From contig NZ_JAHBYG010000002.1 of assembly GCF_019636075.1 (NCBI RefSeq), positions 1 to 64,000 on the forward strand: a DNA stretch of 64,000 bases, written 5' to 3'. Position numbers and translations under genes: made by a program. The notes below the pieces were generated by a model. The model saw nothing but the letters and a program-made list of their open reading frames with translations, did no database searches and was not told the origin of the DNA. The stretch's first letter is position 1; each line of letters begins with the position of its first letter. Positions 36,060 through 44,340 of the stretch are shown here, one piece after another. Source of the stretch: Ferrovibrio sp. GTDB lineage: Bacteria; Pseudomonadota; Alphaproteobacteria; Ferrovibrionales; Ferrovibrionaceae.

Positions 36060-36998
36060 ATGCAGATTTACCTGCCCATCGCCGAGCTTTCGGTCAACAT
36101 CTGGTTGATCCTGGGCCTGGGCGGAGTGGTGGGCTATCTGTCGGGCCTGTTCGGCGTCGGCGGCGGCTTCCTGCTCACTCCCTTGCTGATTTTCATCGGC
36201 GTGCCGCCGGCGGTGGCGGTGGCCACTTCGGCCAATCAGGTGGTGGCGGCCAGCGTATCCGGCGTCTATGCCCATTGGCGCCGCGCCAATGTGGATTTTC
36301 GCATGGGCGGCGTGCTGCTGGTGGGCGGCCTGGTCGGCTCGGCGCTGGGCGGCCTGCTGTTTTCCTATCTCAAGCAGCGCGGCCAGATCGATCTGGTGAT
36401 CAGCTTGTCCTATGTGCTGATTCTGGGTGGCGTGGGTTTTCTGATGGCGCAGGAAAGCCTGCGCAGCCTGTTGCGCAAACCGCAGCCGGGGGTGCCGCCG
36501 CGCCGTATCCGGCGGTTTCATGATCATCCGCTGCTGCGCGCGCTGCCCTTCAAGATGCGGTTCCGCAAGTCGCAGCTTTATATCAGCGCCTTGCTGCCGC
36601 TGGTGCTGGGCACCGTGGTGGGCGTGATGGCCGCCATCATGGGGGTGGGCGCCGGCTTCCTGCTGGTGCCGGCGATGATCTACCTGCTGGGCATGCCGGC
36701 CGCGGTGGTGGTGGGCACATCGTTGTTCCAGATCATTTTCGTCACCGCCAATGTCACCATGTTTCATGCCATCGCCACGCAAACCGTGGATGTGATGCTG
36801 GCCTTGCTCTTGCTGGTCGGCTCTGTGGTGGGCGCGCAATACGGCGCCCGCCATGGTACCAAGCTGCGCGGCGAGCAGATGCGCGGCCTGCTGGCCCTGC
36901 TGGTGCTGGGTGTGGCGGTGGCGTTGGTGGTGGAAATGGTGCTGCCGCCGGCCGAGCAATTCTCCTTCGAACCCGCGGTAACCGGGGGTGTGCGATGA
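36060..36998 (+). CDS. sulfite exporter TauE/SafE family protein
   Basis: 312 residues from ATG 36060. Eight or so membrane helices in two halves, each starting with the family glycine motif: 'GYLSGLFGVGGGFLLTPLLIFIGVPPAVAVATSANQVVAAS' and 'VGVMAAIMGVGAGFLLVPAMIYLLGMPAAVVVGTSLFQ'. This is a permease for small anions such as sulfite, sulfoacetate or thiosulfate. It is coupled by a four-base overlap to the TIGR02186 gene, a frequent pairing in Alphaproteobacteria. Confidence 0.93.
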   Translation: MQIYLPIAELSVNIWLILGLGGVVGYLSGLFGVGGGFLLTPLLIFIGVPPAVAVATSANQVVAASVSGVYAHWRRANVDFRMGGVLLVGGLVGSALGGLLFSYLKQRGQIDLVISLSYVLILGGVGFLMAQESLRSLLRKPQPGVPPRRIRRFHDHPLLRALPFKMRFRKSQLYISALLPLVLGTVVGVMAAIMGVGAGFLLVPAMIYLLGMPAAVVVGTSLFQIIFVTANVTMFHAIATQTVDVMLALLLLVGSVVGAQYGARHGTKLRGEQMRGLLALLVLGVAVALVVEMVLPPAEQFSFEPAVTGGVR

Positions 36999-37771
36999 TG
37001 GCGCGCCCGGTATTCATGCGCATTCTGCTGTTGCTGCCTTTGCTGCTGATGGGGGGGGCGGCTTTGGCGCAGACCCGTGCACCAATGGCCGCGCTGGCGC
37101 CCGCCGATGCGCCGCTGGTCACCGATCTGTCGGCGCATCTGATCGCCATCACCTCCAGCTTTACCGGCACCGAATTGCTTTTGTTCGGTTCCATCGACGA
37201 ACCCGGCGAAATCGTGGTGGTGGTGCGCGGGCCGCCGGGTTCCACGGTGGTGCGGCGCAAGGATGAGGTGGCCGGTATCTGGCTCAACCGCCGCTCGCTG
37301 CGCTTCGATGGCGTGCCGGCCTATTATGCTGTGTCGTCCACCCGCCCGCTGGACGAGATCGCCAGCCCCACCTTGCTCAACCGCCTGCAGATCGGCGCCG
37401 AAAGCCTGCGCTTCCGCCCCGCCAGCGACCGCGAAGATCCGCAGCAATACCGCGCCGCCGTGTTGCGCCTGAAGGAACAGGCCGGGCTTTACCGCGAAGA
37501 GCTGGGCGTGGTTTTCCTGGGCTCCAAGCTGTTTCGTGCCGAAATCAGTTTTCCCTCCACCGTGGCCGTTGGCACCTACCGCGCAGAGGTATATCTGATC
37601 CGCGATGATAGGGTGATCGCCGCGCAATCCACGCCGCTTTTCGTGGACAAGCAGGGCTTGGAGCAGGAGATTTTCGATTATTCCCGCCGCGAACCCGCCA
37701 TCTACGGCTTCATTGCCGTGCTGCTGGCGGTCTCTGCCGGCTGGCTTGCGGCCTTGCTGTTCCGGCGATAG
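36995..37771 (+). CDS. TIGR02186 family protein (Alph_Pro_TM), TauE/SafE partner
   Basis: 258 residues. A signal peptide (~1-30, 'ILLLLPLLLMGGAALAQ'), a beta-rich extracytoplasmic domain with 'LVTDLSAHLIAITSSFTGTELLLFGSI' and 'IVVVVRGPPGSTVVRRKDEVAGIWLNR', and a single C-terminal helix ('IYGFIAVLLAVSAGWLAALLFRR'). This combination defines the Alph_Pro_TM family, which is encoded next to TauE/SafE permeases. It overlaps that gene by four bases. Its role is unknown; it may be a periplasmic partner of the anion permease. Confidence 0.88.
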   Translation: MMARPVFMRILLLLPLLLMGGAALAQTRAPMAALAPADAPLVTDLSAHLIAITSSFTGTELLLFGSIDEPGEIVVVVRGPPGSTVVRRKDEVAGIWLNRRSLRFDGVPAYYAVSSTRPLDEIASPTLLNRLQIGAESLRFRPASDREDPQQYRAAVLRLKEQAGLYREELGVVFLGSKLFRAEISFPSTVAVGTYRAEVYLIRDDRVIAAQSTPLFVDKQGLEQEIFDYSRREPAIYGFIAVLLAVSAGWLAALLFRR

Positions 37772-37806
37772 GCCCGCGTATAGAAAGACAACGGAGTTTC
37801 GTTTCC

Positions 37807-38955
37807 ATGGATGCCGATACGCTCGCCCAGTTCCGCGACACGCTGCGCCGTTTCGTGCGGGAAAAGCTCGTGCCGCTCGAAGCCGAGGTGGCCGAAACCG
37901 ATCATATCCCCGATGAGATTCGCGCCGCTTTCGCCGAGATGGGATTGTACGGTCTTTCGATCCCCGAGGAATATGGCGGCCTGGGCCTGAACATGGCCGA
38001 AGAGGTGGAGCTGGTTTTCGAACTGGGCTGGACCTCGCCGGCCTTCCGCAGCCAGTTCGGCACCAATGTGGGCATCGGCAGCCAGGGCATCCTGATCGAT
38101 GGCACCGAAGCGCAGAAGCAGACCTATCTGCCCAAACTGGCGGCGGGAGACATGATCGCCAGTTTCGCGCTCACCGAACCCGATGCCGGCTCGGATGCCG
38201 CCAGTTTGCGCACGCGCGCCGAGTTGCGCGGCGATGTGTATGTGGTCAACGGCGCCAAGCGGTTCATCACCAATGCGCCGCATGCCTCGATCTTCACCCT
38301 GATGGCGCGCACCGATCCAAGCATCAAGGGCGCTGGCGGCATCACCGCCTTCATCGTCGATGCCAAATCGCCCGGCATCAAGATCGGTAAACCCGATAGG
38401 AAGATGGGCCAGCGCGGCAGCCATACCGCCGATGTGATCTTCGAGGATGTGGAAGTGCCGGCGGCCAATGTGATCGGGTTGAAGCCCGGGCAGGGTTTCA
38501 AAACCGCCATGAAGGTGCTGGATCGCGGCCGGCTGCATATCTCGGCCATGTGCGTGGGGGCGGCCGAACGGTTGATCCACGAGGCGCTTGCATTCGCCGT
38601 GCAGCGCAAGCAATTCGGCCAGCCGATTGCCGAATTCCAATTGATCCAGGCCATGCTGGCCGACAGCAAGGCGGAAAGCTATGCCGCGCGCTGCATGGTG
38701 CAGGATGCCGCCAGGCGCTATGCGGCCGGCGAAAATGTTTCCATGGAAGCCTCCTGCTGCAAGCTTTATGCATCCGAAATGGTGGGGCGCGTGGCTGATC
38801 GCGCGGTGCAGATCCATGGCGGCAGCGGTTATATCCAGGATTATGCTGTGGAGCGTTTCTATCGTGATGTGCGGCTGTTCCGGCTCTATGAAGGCACCAG
38901 CCAGATCCAGCAATTGGTGATCGCGCGCAACATGCTGCGGCAGGCGGGCGCTTAG
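37807..38955 (+). CDS. acyl-CoA dehydrogenase
   Basis: 382 residues with 'MGLYGLSIPEEYGGLGLNMAEEV', 'ASFALTEPDAGSDAASLRTRAEL', 'VYVVNGAKRFITNAPHASIFTLMARTD', 'KMGQRGSHTADVIFEDVEVPA', 'QIHGGSGYIQDYAVERFYRDVRLFRLYEGTSQIQQLVIARNMLRQ'. The catalytic Glu of 'YEGTSQI' is present, unlike in the paralogue at 28276-29424. It is followed after three bases by an MFS carrier, suggesting uptake and oxidation of the same acid. The acyl substrate is not identified. Confidence 0.94.
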   Translation: MDADTLAQFRDTLRRFVREKLVPLEAEVAETDHIPDEIRAAFAEMGLYGLSIPEEYGGLGLNMAEEVELVFELGWTSPAFRSQFGTNVGIGSQGILIDGTEAQKQTYLPKLAAGDMIASFALTEPDAGSDAASLRTRAELRGDVYVVNGAKRFITNAPHASIFTLMARTDPSIKGAGGITAFIVDAKSPGIKIGKPDRKMGQRGSHTADVIFEDVEVPAANVIGLKPGQGFKTAMKVLDRGRLHISAMCVGAAERLIHEALAFAVQRKQFGQPIAEFQLIQAMLADSKAESYAARCMVQDAARRYAAGENVSMEASCCKLYASEMVGRVADRAVQIHGGSGYIQDYAVERFYRDVRLFRLYEGTSQIQQLVIARNMLRQAGA

Positions 38956-38958
38956 CCG

Positions 38959-40281
38959 ATGCCGGATGAGGAAAAGGCGCATCCGCCGGAGGATGACGAT
39001 TCTACCGCCACGCTGATGCGGCGCCTCGGCCTGATGGTGGCCGTCTGCGTGCTGTTCAGCATGGCGGCGCGTGGCCTCGCTGAAACCTTCACGGTATTCC
39101 TGCTGCCGCTGGTCGAGGAATTCAACACCAGCCGCACCAGCGTGATGGCGGTGTATTCCGTGCAGGTATTGTGCAGCGCGCTGGCCGGGCCGCTGGTAGG
39201 GCATCTGTTCGATCGCTTCGGCGTGTTGCGGCTTTATCTGGGCGGTGCGCTGCTGCAGATGAGCGGGCTGGTGCTGGCGGCATTTTCCGATAGCCTGTGG
39301 CTGGTGTTTCTCGGCATCGGGCTGTGCACCGGCACGGCTTCGGCGGCTTTGGGTTCCGTGCCGCATGGTGCGTTGCTGGCGCGCTGGTTCGATGGCCGCG
39401 CCTATACCCGCAACATGAGCCTGGTGTTTGCCGGCACCGGCCTTGGCAGCCTGGTGCTGGTGCCGCTATCGCAATGGCTGATCGGGCATTATGGCTGGCG
39501 CCATGCCTATCTGATCCTGGCCGGCCTGCTGCTGATCGTGCTGTTGCTCAGCCTGCAATTGATCAACTGGCGCCGTGCCCAGGCCGGTTCGCCGCAATGG
39601 CAGGCCAGGCGCCAGGCTGTGCCGGTTCAGATACCTGCGCAGGAATTGGATACAGCAACCCTCAACGATGACGCGCTTCGCAGCCAGGAAGGCCCCAGCC
39701 TGGTGCAGGCGTTGCGCGTGCCGGCCTTCTGGGGCCTGGCCTCGGTGTATTTCTTCACCAGCACCGGGATGTATTCGGTGATGGTGCAGGCAGTGGCCTA
39801 TCTGGTGGAAAACGGCTTCGCGCCGCTGCAGGCCGCTTCGATCTATGGTCTGATCGGCTTGCTCACGCCGGTGGGCATGATCGGCTTTTCCTGGTTGGAT
39901 GGGCGGATCGGGCGTCAGGCCTCGGTGCTGTTATCCTATCTGCTCAGCCTGTCCGGGCTGATCGCGTTGTTCCTGCTGCAATGGTGGCCCAGCATTCCGC
40001 TGCTTTGGGCCTTCGTGCTCTGCGTGGGTTTCAGCTTCGGTGCCCGCGCGCCGCTGATCGCCAGCACAACGGCGCGCATCTTTCAGGGCCGCCACCTTGG
40101 GGTGATTCTCGGCTGCGTCACGCTCGGGGCCGGTTCGGGCATGTTCGCGGGATCGCTGATGGGCGCTTTCCTGCACGATGTCACTGGCGGCTATGTGGCG
40201 GTTTTCTGCTATTCGGCTATTTCATTGCTGATCGGCGTGCTGCCCTTTCTGACGGTCCGCGCCTTGCGCGGGGCGATCTGA
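38959..40281 (+). CDS. MFS transporter
   Basis: 440 residues, 12 predicted helices with a central loop (~205-245). MFS motif A-like loop 'GPLVGHLFDRFGVLRLYLGGALL' and its second-half counterpart 'SWLDGRIGRQASVLLSYLLS' are present. 'STTARIFQGRHLGVILGCVTLGAGSGMFAGSLMGAFLHDVTGGY' resembles the monocarboxylate/oxalate-formate antiporter-like group. It starts three bases after the acyl-CoA dehydrogenase and is likely co-transcribed. An organic-acid substrate is inferred. Confidence 0.9.
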   Translation: MPDEEKAHPPEDDDSTATLMRRLGLMVAVCVLFSMAARGLAETFTVFLLPLVEEFNTSRTSVMAVYSVQVLCSALAGPLVGHLFDRFGVLRLYLGGALLQMSGLVLAAFSDSLWLVFLGIGLCTGTASAALGSVPHGALLARWFDGRAYTRNMSLVFAGTGLGSLVLVPLSQWLIGHYGWRHAYLILAGLLLIVLLLSLQLINWRRAQAGSPQWQARRQAVPVQIPAQELDTATLNDDALRSQEGPSLVQALRVPAFWGLASVYFFTSTGMYSVMVQAVAYLVENGFAPLQAASIYGLIGLLTPVGMIGFSWLDGRIGRQASVLLSYLLSLSGLIALFLLQWWPSIPLLWAFVLCVGFSFGARAPLIASTTARIFQGRHLGVILGCVTLGAGSGMFAGSLMGAFLHDVTGGYVAVFCYSAISLLIGVLPFLTVRALRGAI

Positions 40282-40378
40282 GCGCCTTGGCCCGGCAGAT
40301 AGCCGCGAGGGCGGCTTGAAACCGGGCGTGGAATCCCTATCATTCCTGCAACTACGTGGCCCCCCGAAGGAAAATCAC

Positions 40379-42706
40379 ATGAGCAAATTCGGTCTCAGCC
40401 AGCCGGTGCGCCGGGTGGAAGACAAGCGTTTCATCACCGGCACGGGGCGCTATACCGACGATATCAACCTGCCCGGCCAGGCCTATGGCGTGATGCTGCG
40501 CTCGCCCCATGCCCATGCCCGGGTGCTGGGCATCGACACCACCGAGGCGCGCCAGGCGCCGGGCGTGCTGGCGGTTTACACCTATGCCGATCTCGCCGAG
40601 GCGAAGATCGGCAACCTGATCTGCTCGATCCCGCTGAAGAACCGCGACGGCACGCCGCGCGCCGATACCCGTCGGCCCGCGCTGGCCGATGGCATCGTGC
40701 GCCATGTCGGCGACCCGGTGGCTTTCGTGGTGGCCGCGACCGCCGCCCAGGCCCGCGATGCCGCCGAACTGATCGGCGTGGAATACGAGGCACTGCCGGC
40801 GGCGGCCGACATGGCCACCGCCATGCAGCCGGGCCAGCCGCAGATTTGGCCCGATGCGCCCAATAACCGGGTGTTCGACTGGGAAACCGGCAACAAGGCC
40901 AAGACCGACGAGCTGTTCGCCCAGGCCGCCCATGTGGCCAAGCTGCGGCTTACCAATAACCGCGTGGTGGTGGCGTCGATGGAAGCGCGCGCCGCGCTGG
41001 CCGCCTACGATGCCGGCCGCAATCATTTCACGCTCTACACCCCCACCCAGGGCGTGTGGCTGCCCAAGCGCATGCTGGCGGCCACCTTCGGTGTGCAGGA
41101 ATCCGATGTGTCGGTGTTCACCACCGATGTCGGCGGCGGTTTCGGCATGAAGATCTTCATCTATCCCGAACAGGTGATGACGCTGTTCGCCGCGCGCCAG
41201 TTGGGCCGCCCGGTGAAGTGGACCTCCGACCGTTCGGAAGCCTTCCTCACCGACACCCAGGGCCGCGCCAATATCACCGATGCCGAGCTGGCGCTGGACA
41301 AGGATCACAATTTCCTGGCGCTGCGGGTGCATAACCTGGCCGATATGGGCGCCTACCTTTCCACCTATGCGCCGATGATCCCCACCATGGCCGGCACCAA
41401 GGTGCTGTCTTCGGTCTATCGCTTCCAGGCCGTGCATGCCCATGTGGAAGGCGTGTTCACCAACACCGTGCCGGTGGATGCCTATCGCGGCGCTGGCCGT
41501 CCGGAATCGAATTACATCATGGAGCGGCTGATCGATGCCGCGGCCCATGATCTCGGCGTCGAGCGCAGCGAATTGCGCCGCAAGAACTACATTCCGCCGG
41601 ATGCCTTCCCGTGGACCAGCGCGATGAAGCTGACCTACGATTCCGGCGATTTCGCCAACACCGCCCAGGCCGCGCTGGATGCCTTCGATTGGGCCGGCGC
41701 CGCCGCCCGCAAGGCCGAGGCCGCCAAGCGCGGCAAGCGGCTGGGCGTGGGCATGGCTTATTATCTCGAAGCCACCGGCGGCGCGCCCACCGAACGCGCG
41801 GAAATCCGCTTTGTCGATAACGGCGCGGTGGAGGTTTATGTCGGCACGCAATCCACCGGCCAGGGCCATGAAACCGCCTATATGCAGGTGGTGGCCGACA
41901 AACTGGGCGTACCGTTCGAGAATATCCGCATCATCCAGGGCGATTCCGACCGCATCCCCACTGGCGGCGGCACCGGCGGCGCCCGCTCGCTGTATTCCGA
42001 GGGCGGCGCCATCCTTTCGGCCTCCGACAAGGTGATCGAGAAGGGCAAGGAGGTGGCTGCCGACCTGCTGGAAGCCGCCGCCGGCGATATCGAATTCAGC
42101 AACGGCGAATTCCGCGTGGCCGGTACCGACCGCTTCAAGGATATCCTCGCCGTGGCCGCCGAGGCGCGGTTGCGTTCGGGCGTGGCCGCCGATCAGCCGG
42201 CCGGGCTGGATACCGCGATGGATTTCAACATCCAGGCAATCACCTTCCCCAATGGCTGCCATGTGGCCGAAATCGAGGTGGATGACGCCACCGGCACCGC
42301 CCGGGTCACCCGCTATGTGGTGGCCGACGACATGGGCAAGGTGATCAACCCGATGATCGTGGAAGGCCAGATCCAGGGCGGTGTGGTGCAGGGCATCGGC
42401 CAGGCGCTGTACGAGCGCGTGGTGTTCGATGCCGATGGCCAGTTGCTCACCGGCAGCTTCACCGATTACTGCATGCCGCGTGCCGACGATATCCCGCCGA
42501 TCAAGGTTATTCTCTGCGAAGTGCCCTGCAAGACCAATCCGCTGGGCGTGAAGGGTGCTGGCGAGGCGGGCACGGTGGGGGCCGCGCCGGCGGTGATGAA
42601 TGCGCTGGCCGATGCCCTGGCGGTGCGCCATGTGGACATGCCGGCCACGCCCGAGAAGCTTTGGGGCATTCTGCAGGCCACCCAGCCCGCGCTGGCGGCG
42701 GAATAG
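40379..42706 (+). CDS. xanthine dehydrogenase-family molybdopterin-binding subunit (form II CoxL-like)
   Basis: 775 residues from ATG 40379, with GAAGGA upstream. The aldehyde oxidase/xanthine dehydrogenase a/b hammerhead domain comes first ('RRVEDKRFITGTGRYTDDINLPGQAYGVMLRSPHAHARV'), then the molybdopterin domain with 'TTDVGGGFGMK', 'VDAYRGAGRPESNYIMERLID' (368-374 is AYRGAGR, the form II signature, not the CO-oxidising AYxCSFR), 'GTQSTGQGHETAYMQVVAD' and the active-site Glu in 'GVKGAGEAGTVGAAP'. The enzyme should hydroxylate an organic substrate. The 2Fe-2S and FAD subunits normally next to it are absent here, both sides being unrelated genes. Confidence 0.92.
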   Translation: MSKFGLSQPVRRVEDKRFITGTGRYTDDINLPGQAYGVMLRSPHAHARVLGIDTTEARQAPGVLAVYTYADLAEAKIGNLICSIPLKNRDGTPRADTRRPALADGIVRHVGDPVAFVVAATAAQARDAAELIGVEYEALPAAADMATAMQPGQPQIWPDAPNNRVFDWETGNKAKTDELFAQAAHVAKLRLTNNRVVVASMEARAALAAYDAGRNHFTLYTPTQGVWLPKRMLAATFGVQESDVSVFTTDVGGGFGMKIFIYPEQVMTLFAARQLGRPVKWTSDRSEAFLTDTQGRANITDAELALDKDHNFLALRVHNLADMGAYLSTYAPMIPTMAGTKVLSSVYRFQAVHAHVEGVFTNTVPVDAYRGAGRPESNYIMERLIDAAAHDLGVERSELRRKNYIPPDAFPWTSAMKLTYDSGDFANTAQAALDAFDWAGAAARKAEAAKRGKRLGVGMAYYLEATGGAPTERAEIRFVDNGAVEVYVGTQSTGQGHETAYMQVVADKLGVPFENIRIIQGDSDRIPTGGGTGGARSLYSEGGAILSASDKVIEKGKEVAADLLEAAAGDIEFSNGEFRVAGTDRFKDILAVAAEARLRSGVAADQPAGLDTAMDFNIQAITFPNGCHVAEIEVDDATGTARVTRYVVADDMGKVINPMIVEGQIQGGVVQGIGQALYERVVFDADGQLLTGSFTDYCMPRADDIPPIKVILCEVPCKTNPLGVKGAGEAGTVGAAPAVMNALADALAVRHVDMPATPEKLWGILQATQPALAAE

Positions 42707-42714
42707 CCACCGGC

Positions 42715-43146
42715 ATGTCGCGCGAATATCCGGCGGCGCCCATCGTGGGACTCGGCGCCGTGGTCTGGCACCAGGGCAAGGTGCTGATGGTGCAGCGCGG
42801 TAGGCCGCCCCGGGCCGGAATCTGGAGTTTGCCCGGTGGCGCGCAACTTCTGGGTGAAACGGTGGAAGAGGGAATCCGTCGCGAAATCCGCGAGGAAACC
42901 GGCATCGAGATCGAATTGCTGGGGCTGTTGGAGGTGATCAATTCCGTACAGCGCGATCCCGAGGGCAGGGTGCTCTACCACTACACGATCATCGACTATG
43001 CCGCCCGTTGGATCGGGGGCGAGGTTCAGGCGGGCGACGATGCCGCCGATGCCGCCTGGTTCGCGCCAGACGCGCTGCATGGAATGGAGCTTTGGGCCGA
43101 GACGATACGGGTAATCGAAGAATCTCGGCGTTTTTTCGCGGTCTGA
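42715..43146 (+). CDS. NUDIX hydrolase
   Basis: 143 residues from ATG 42715, 8 bases after the molybdopterin subunit. The NUDIX box is canonical: 'GAQLLGETVEEGIRREIREETGIEI' has G-x5-E-x7-REUxEExGU complete. The start 'PIVGLGAVVWHQGKVLMVQRG' and 'WSLPGG' match ADP-ribose pyrophosphatase-like members. It probably cleaves a nucleotide-diphosphate derivative. The tight spacing suggests co-transcription with the molybdoenzyme gene, though no functional link is known. Confidence 0.93.
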   Translation: MSREYPAAPIVGLGAVVWHQGKVLMVQRGRPPRAGIWSLPGGAQLLGETVEEGIRREIREETGIEIELLGLLEVINSVQRDPEGRVLYHYTIIDYAARWIGGEVQAGDDAADAAWFAPDALHGMELWAETIRVIEESRRFFAV

Positions 43147-43166
43147 GACCCCTCCCGGGCTTTTCT

Positions 43167-43179
43167 TTCGCACTGCGAA
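43167..43179. promoter_or_regulatory. palindrome TTCGCACTGCGAA upstream of the unknown trio
   Basis: A perfect 6-1-6 dyad lies 51 bases before the first gene of the 43231-47100 cluster. It is followed by an AT-rich stretch (AATATGATTTAGT) that could hold a -10 element. It is a candidate operator; the regulator is unknown. Confidence 0.35.
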
Positions 43180-43230
43180 TATGATTTAGTAGCGCTCAGG
43201 ATACGGTCAATTCTACCCTCAGGGGAAGGA

Positions 43231-44340
43231 ATGAATTTTCCCAAAGGTGCCGGCTCGCAGTTTCAGCCGACGAAATTCGAGGAACGCGGTACGGCGGTGG
43301 CTTTCACCACGCCCGCGCTGAGCCAGGCGCGTGTCCGCAAGGATAGCCGCGACCAGCTCGAACTCACGGTTTCGTCATTCTCGGGCGTGAAAGGCAATTA
43401 TGTCATCCGCTGGAAGGACGTGGCGGAAATCTTCTCCCTCTCGATGCATGACCGGGAGTTGCATGAGGTCATCCTGAAGGCCAATTCCTGCCTGCCGCCG
43501 CAGGTGCGGCATGCCATTCTGGAAGTGGCCAAGGGCGGCCTGGCCGGGCCGGAAGCGCAAAAATCCGCCGAGGAAGCGCTGGCCGAGGAAGAAAACGAAG
43601 CCCTGCTCACCCGGTTTTTCCTGTTCAAGGGCTCGCTGGAGCGCATGACCGGCGGCCAGGTGAATCTGAAGGTGGCGGATTTCGTGGCCCCCAGCGGCCG
43701 CGAGCGGGTGAAGGCGGCGATGACCGATGTTGCCCATCGCATGCATGTGCAAACCCAGGTTCTGTATGACCGGCTGGAGCAATGGGGCTCGCTGATCGCG
43801 CCGCTGGGCCTCAACGGCATGTCGAAGGAATGCCGCCTGCGCCGCATCATCAATCAGATTGCGATGCTGGAAAACACCATGACCAGCTGGAGCGCCGAGG
43901 ATAAGTCCGAGGCATCCGAACTGGCGGTGCCGATTGCCCGCATGGCCGGCTATACCGCCGATTACGCCAAGGAGATCATGGCCTCGGCGCTGCGTCCGGT
44001 GGAGGTGCCGGAGAAGGTGCTATTCAACTGGGAGAAGGCCAGCGCGCTGATCCAGGTGGATCTCGAGAGGTTGTGGTGGACCGTCGATGGTTGGGAATTC
44101 GTGCTGCTGTTGTGGGCCGATGCCCAGGAGCGCGATCGTGACAGCCAACGCGCCGCGGTAACGGAAATTTATCGAGTTCTGCCCATTATTCCCGAGAAAG
44201 AGGTGGCGAATCGCCCCAAAGCCAAGGCCATGCAGGAGAATTCGCGCCTGCAGGTACGCGCGCTCGAAGGTTGGAACAGCGGTATGCTCGATATCGAGAT
44301 GATGCGGCGGGTGGAGACCACCAAGAAGAGGCGGATATGA
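43231..44340 (+). CDS. protein of unknown function (first gene of unknown/unknown/pentapeptide cluster)
   Basis: 369 residues; no family recognised. No signal peptide. Residues ~30-80 look like a mixed alpha/beta segment ('DQLELTVSSFSGVKGNYVIRWKDVAEIFSLSMHDRELHEVILKAN'). The rest is mostly helical and charged, with Ala/Glu-rich linkers ('AQKSAEEALAEEENEALL') and a Trp-rich amphipathic stretch near 275-300 ('DLERLWWTVDGWEFVLLLWADAQ'). The C-terminus is basic (TTKKRRI). GGGGAAGGA abuts the ATG. The gene overlaps the next one by four bases (ATGA), so the two products are probably made in fixed proportion and may interact. Codon use matches the genome, so it is not obviously recent. Confidence 0.75.
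   Translation: MNFPKGAGSQFQPTKFEERGTAVAFTTPALSQARVRKDSRDQLELTVSSFSGVKGNYVIRWKDVAEIFSLSMHDRELHEVILKANSCLPPQVRHAILEVAKGGLAGPEAQKSAEEALAEEENEALLTRFFLFKGSLERMTGGQVNLKVADFVAPSGRERVKAAMTDVAHRMHVQTQVLYDRLEQWGSLIAPLGLNGMSKECRLRRIINQIAMLENTMTSWSAEDKSEASELAVPIARMAGYTADYAKEIMASALRPVEVPEKVLFNWEKASALIQVDLERLWWTVDGWEFVLLLWADAQERDRDSQRAAVTEIYRVLPIIPEKEVANRPKAKAMQENSRLQVRALEGWNSGMLDIEMMRRVETTKKRRI

Noticed and set aside
40352..42631. 759-residue minus-strand open frame across the CoxL-like gene
   Set aside because: Antisense shadow; the plus-strand frame contains every molybdopterin motif.
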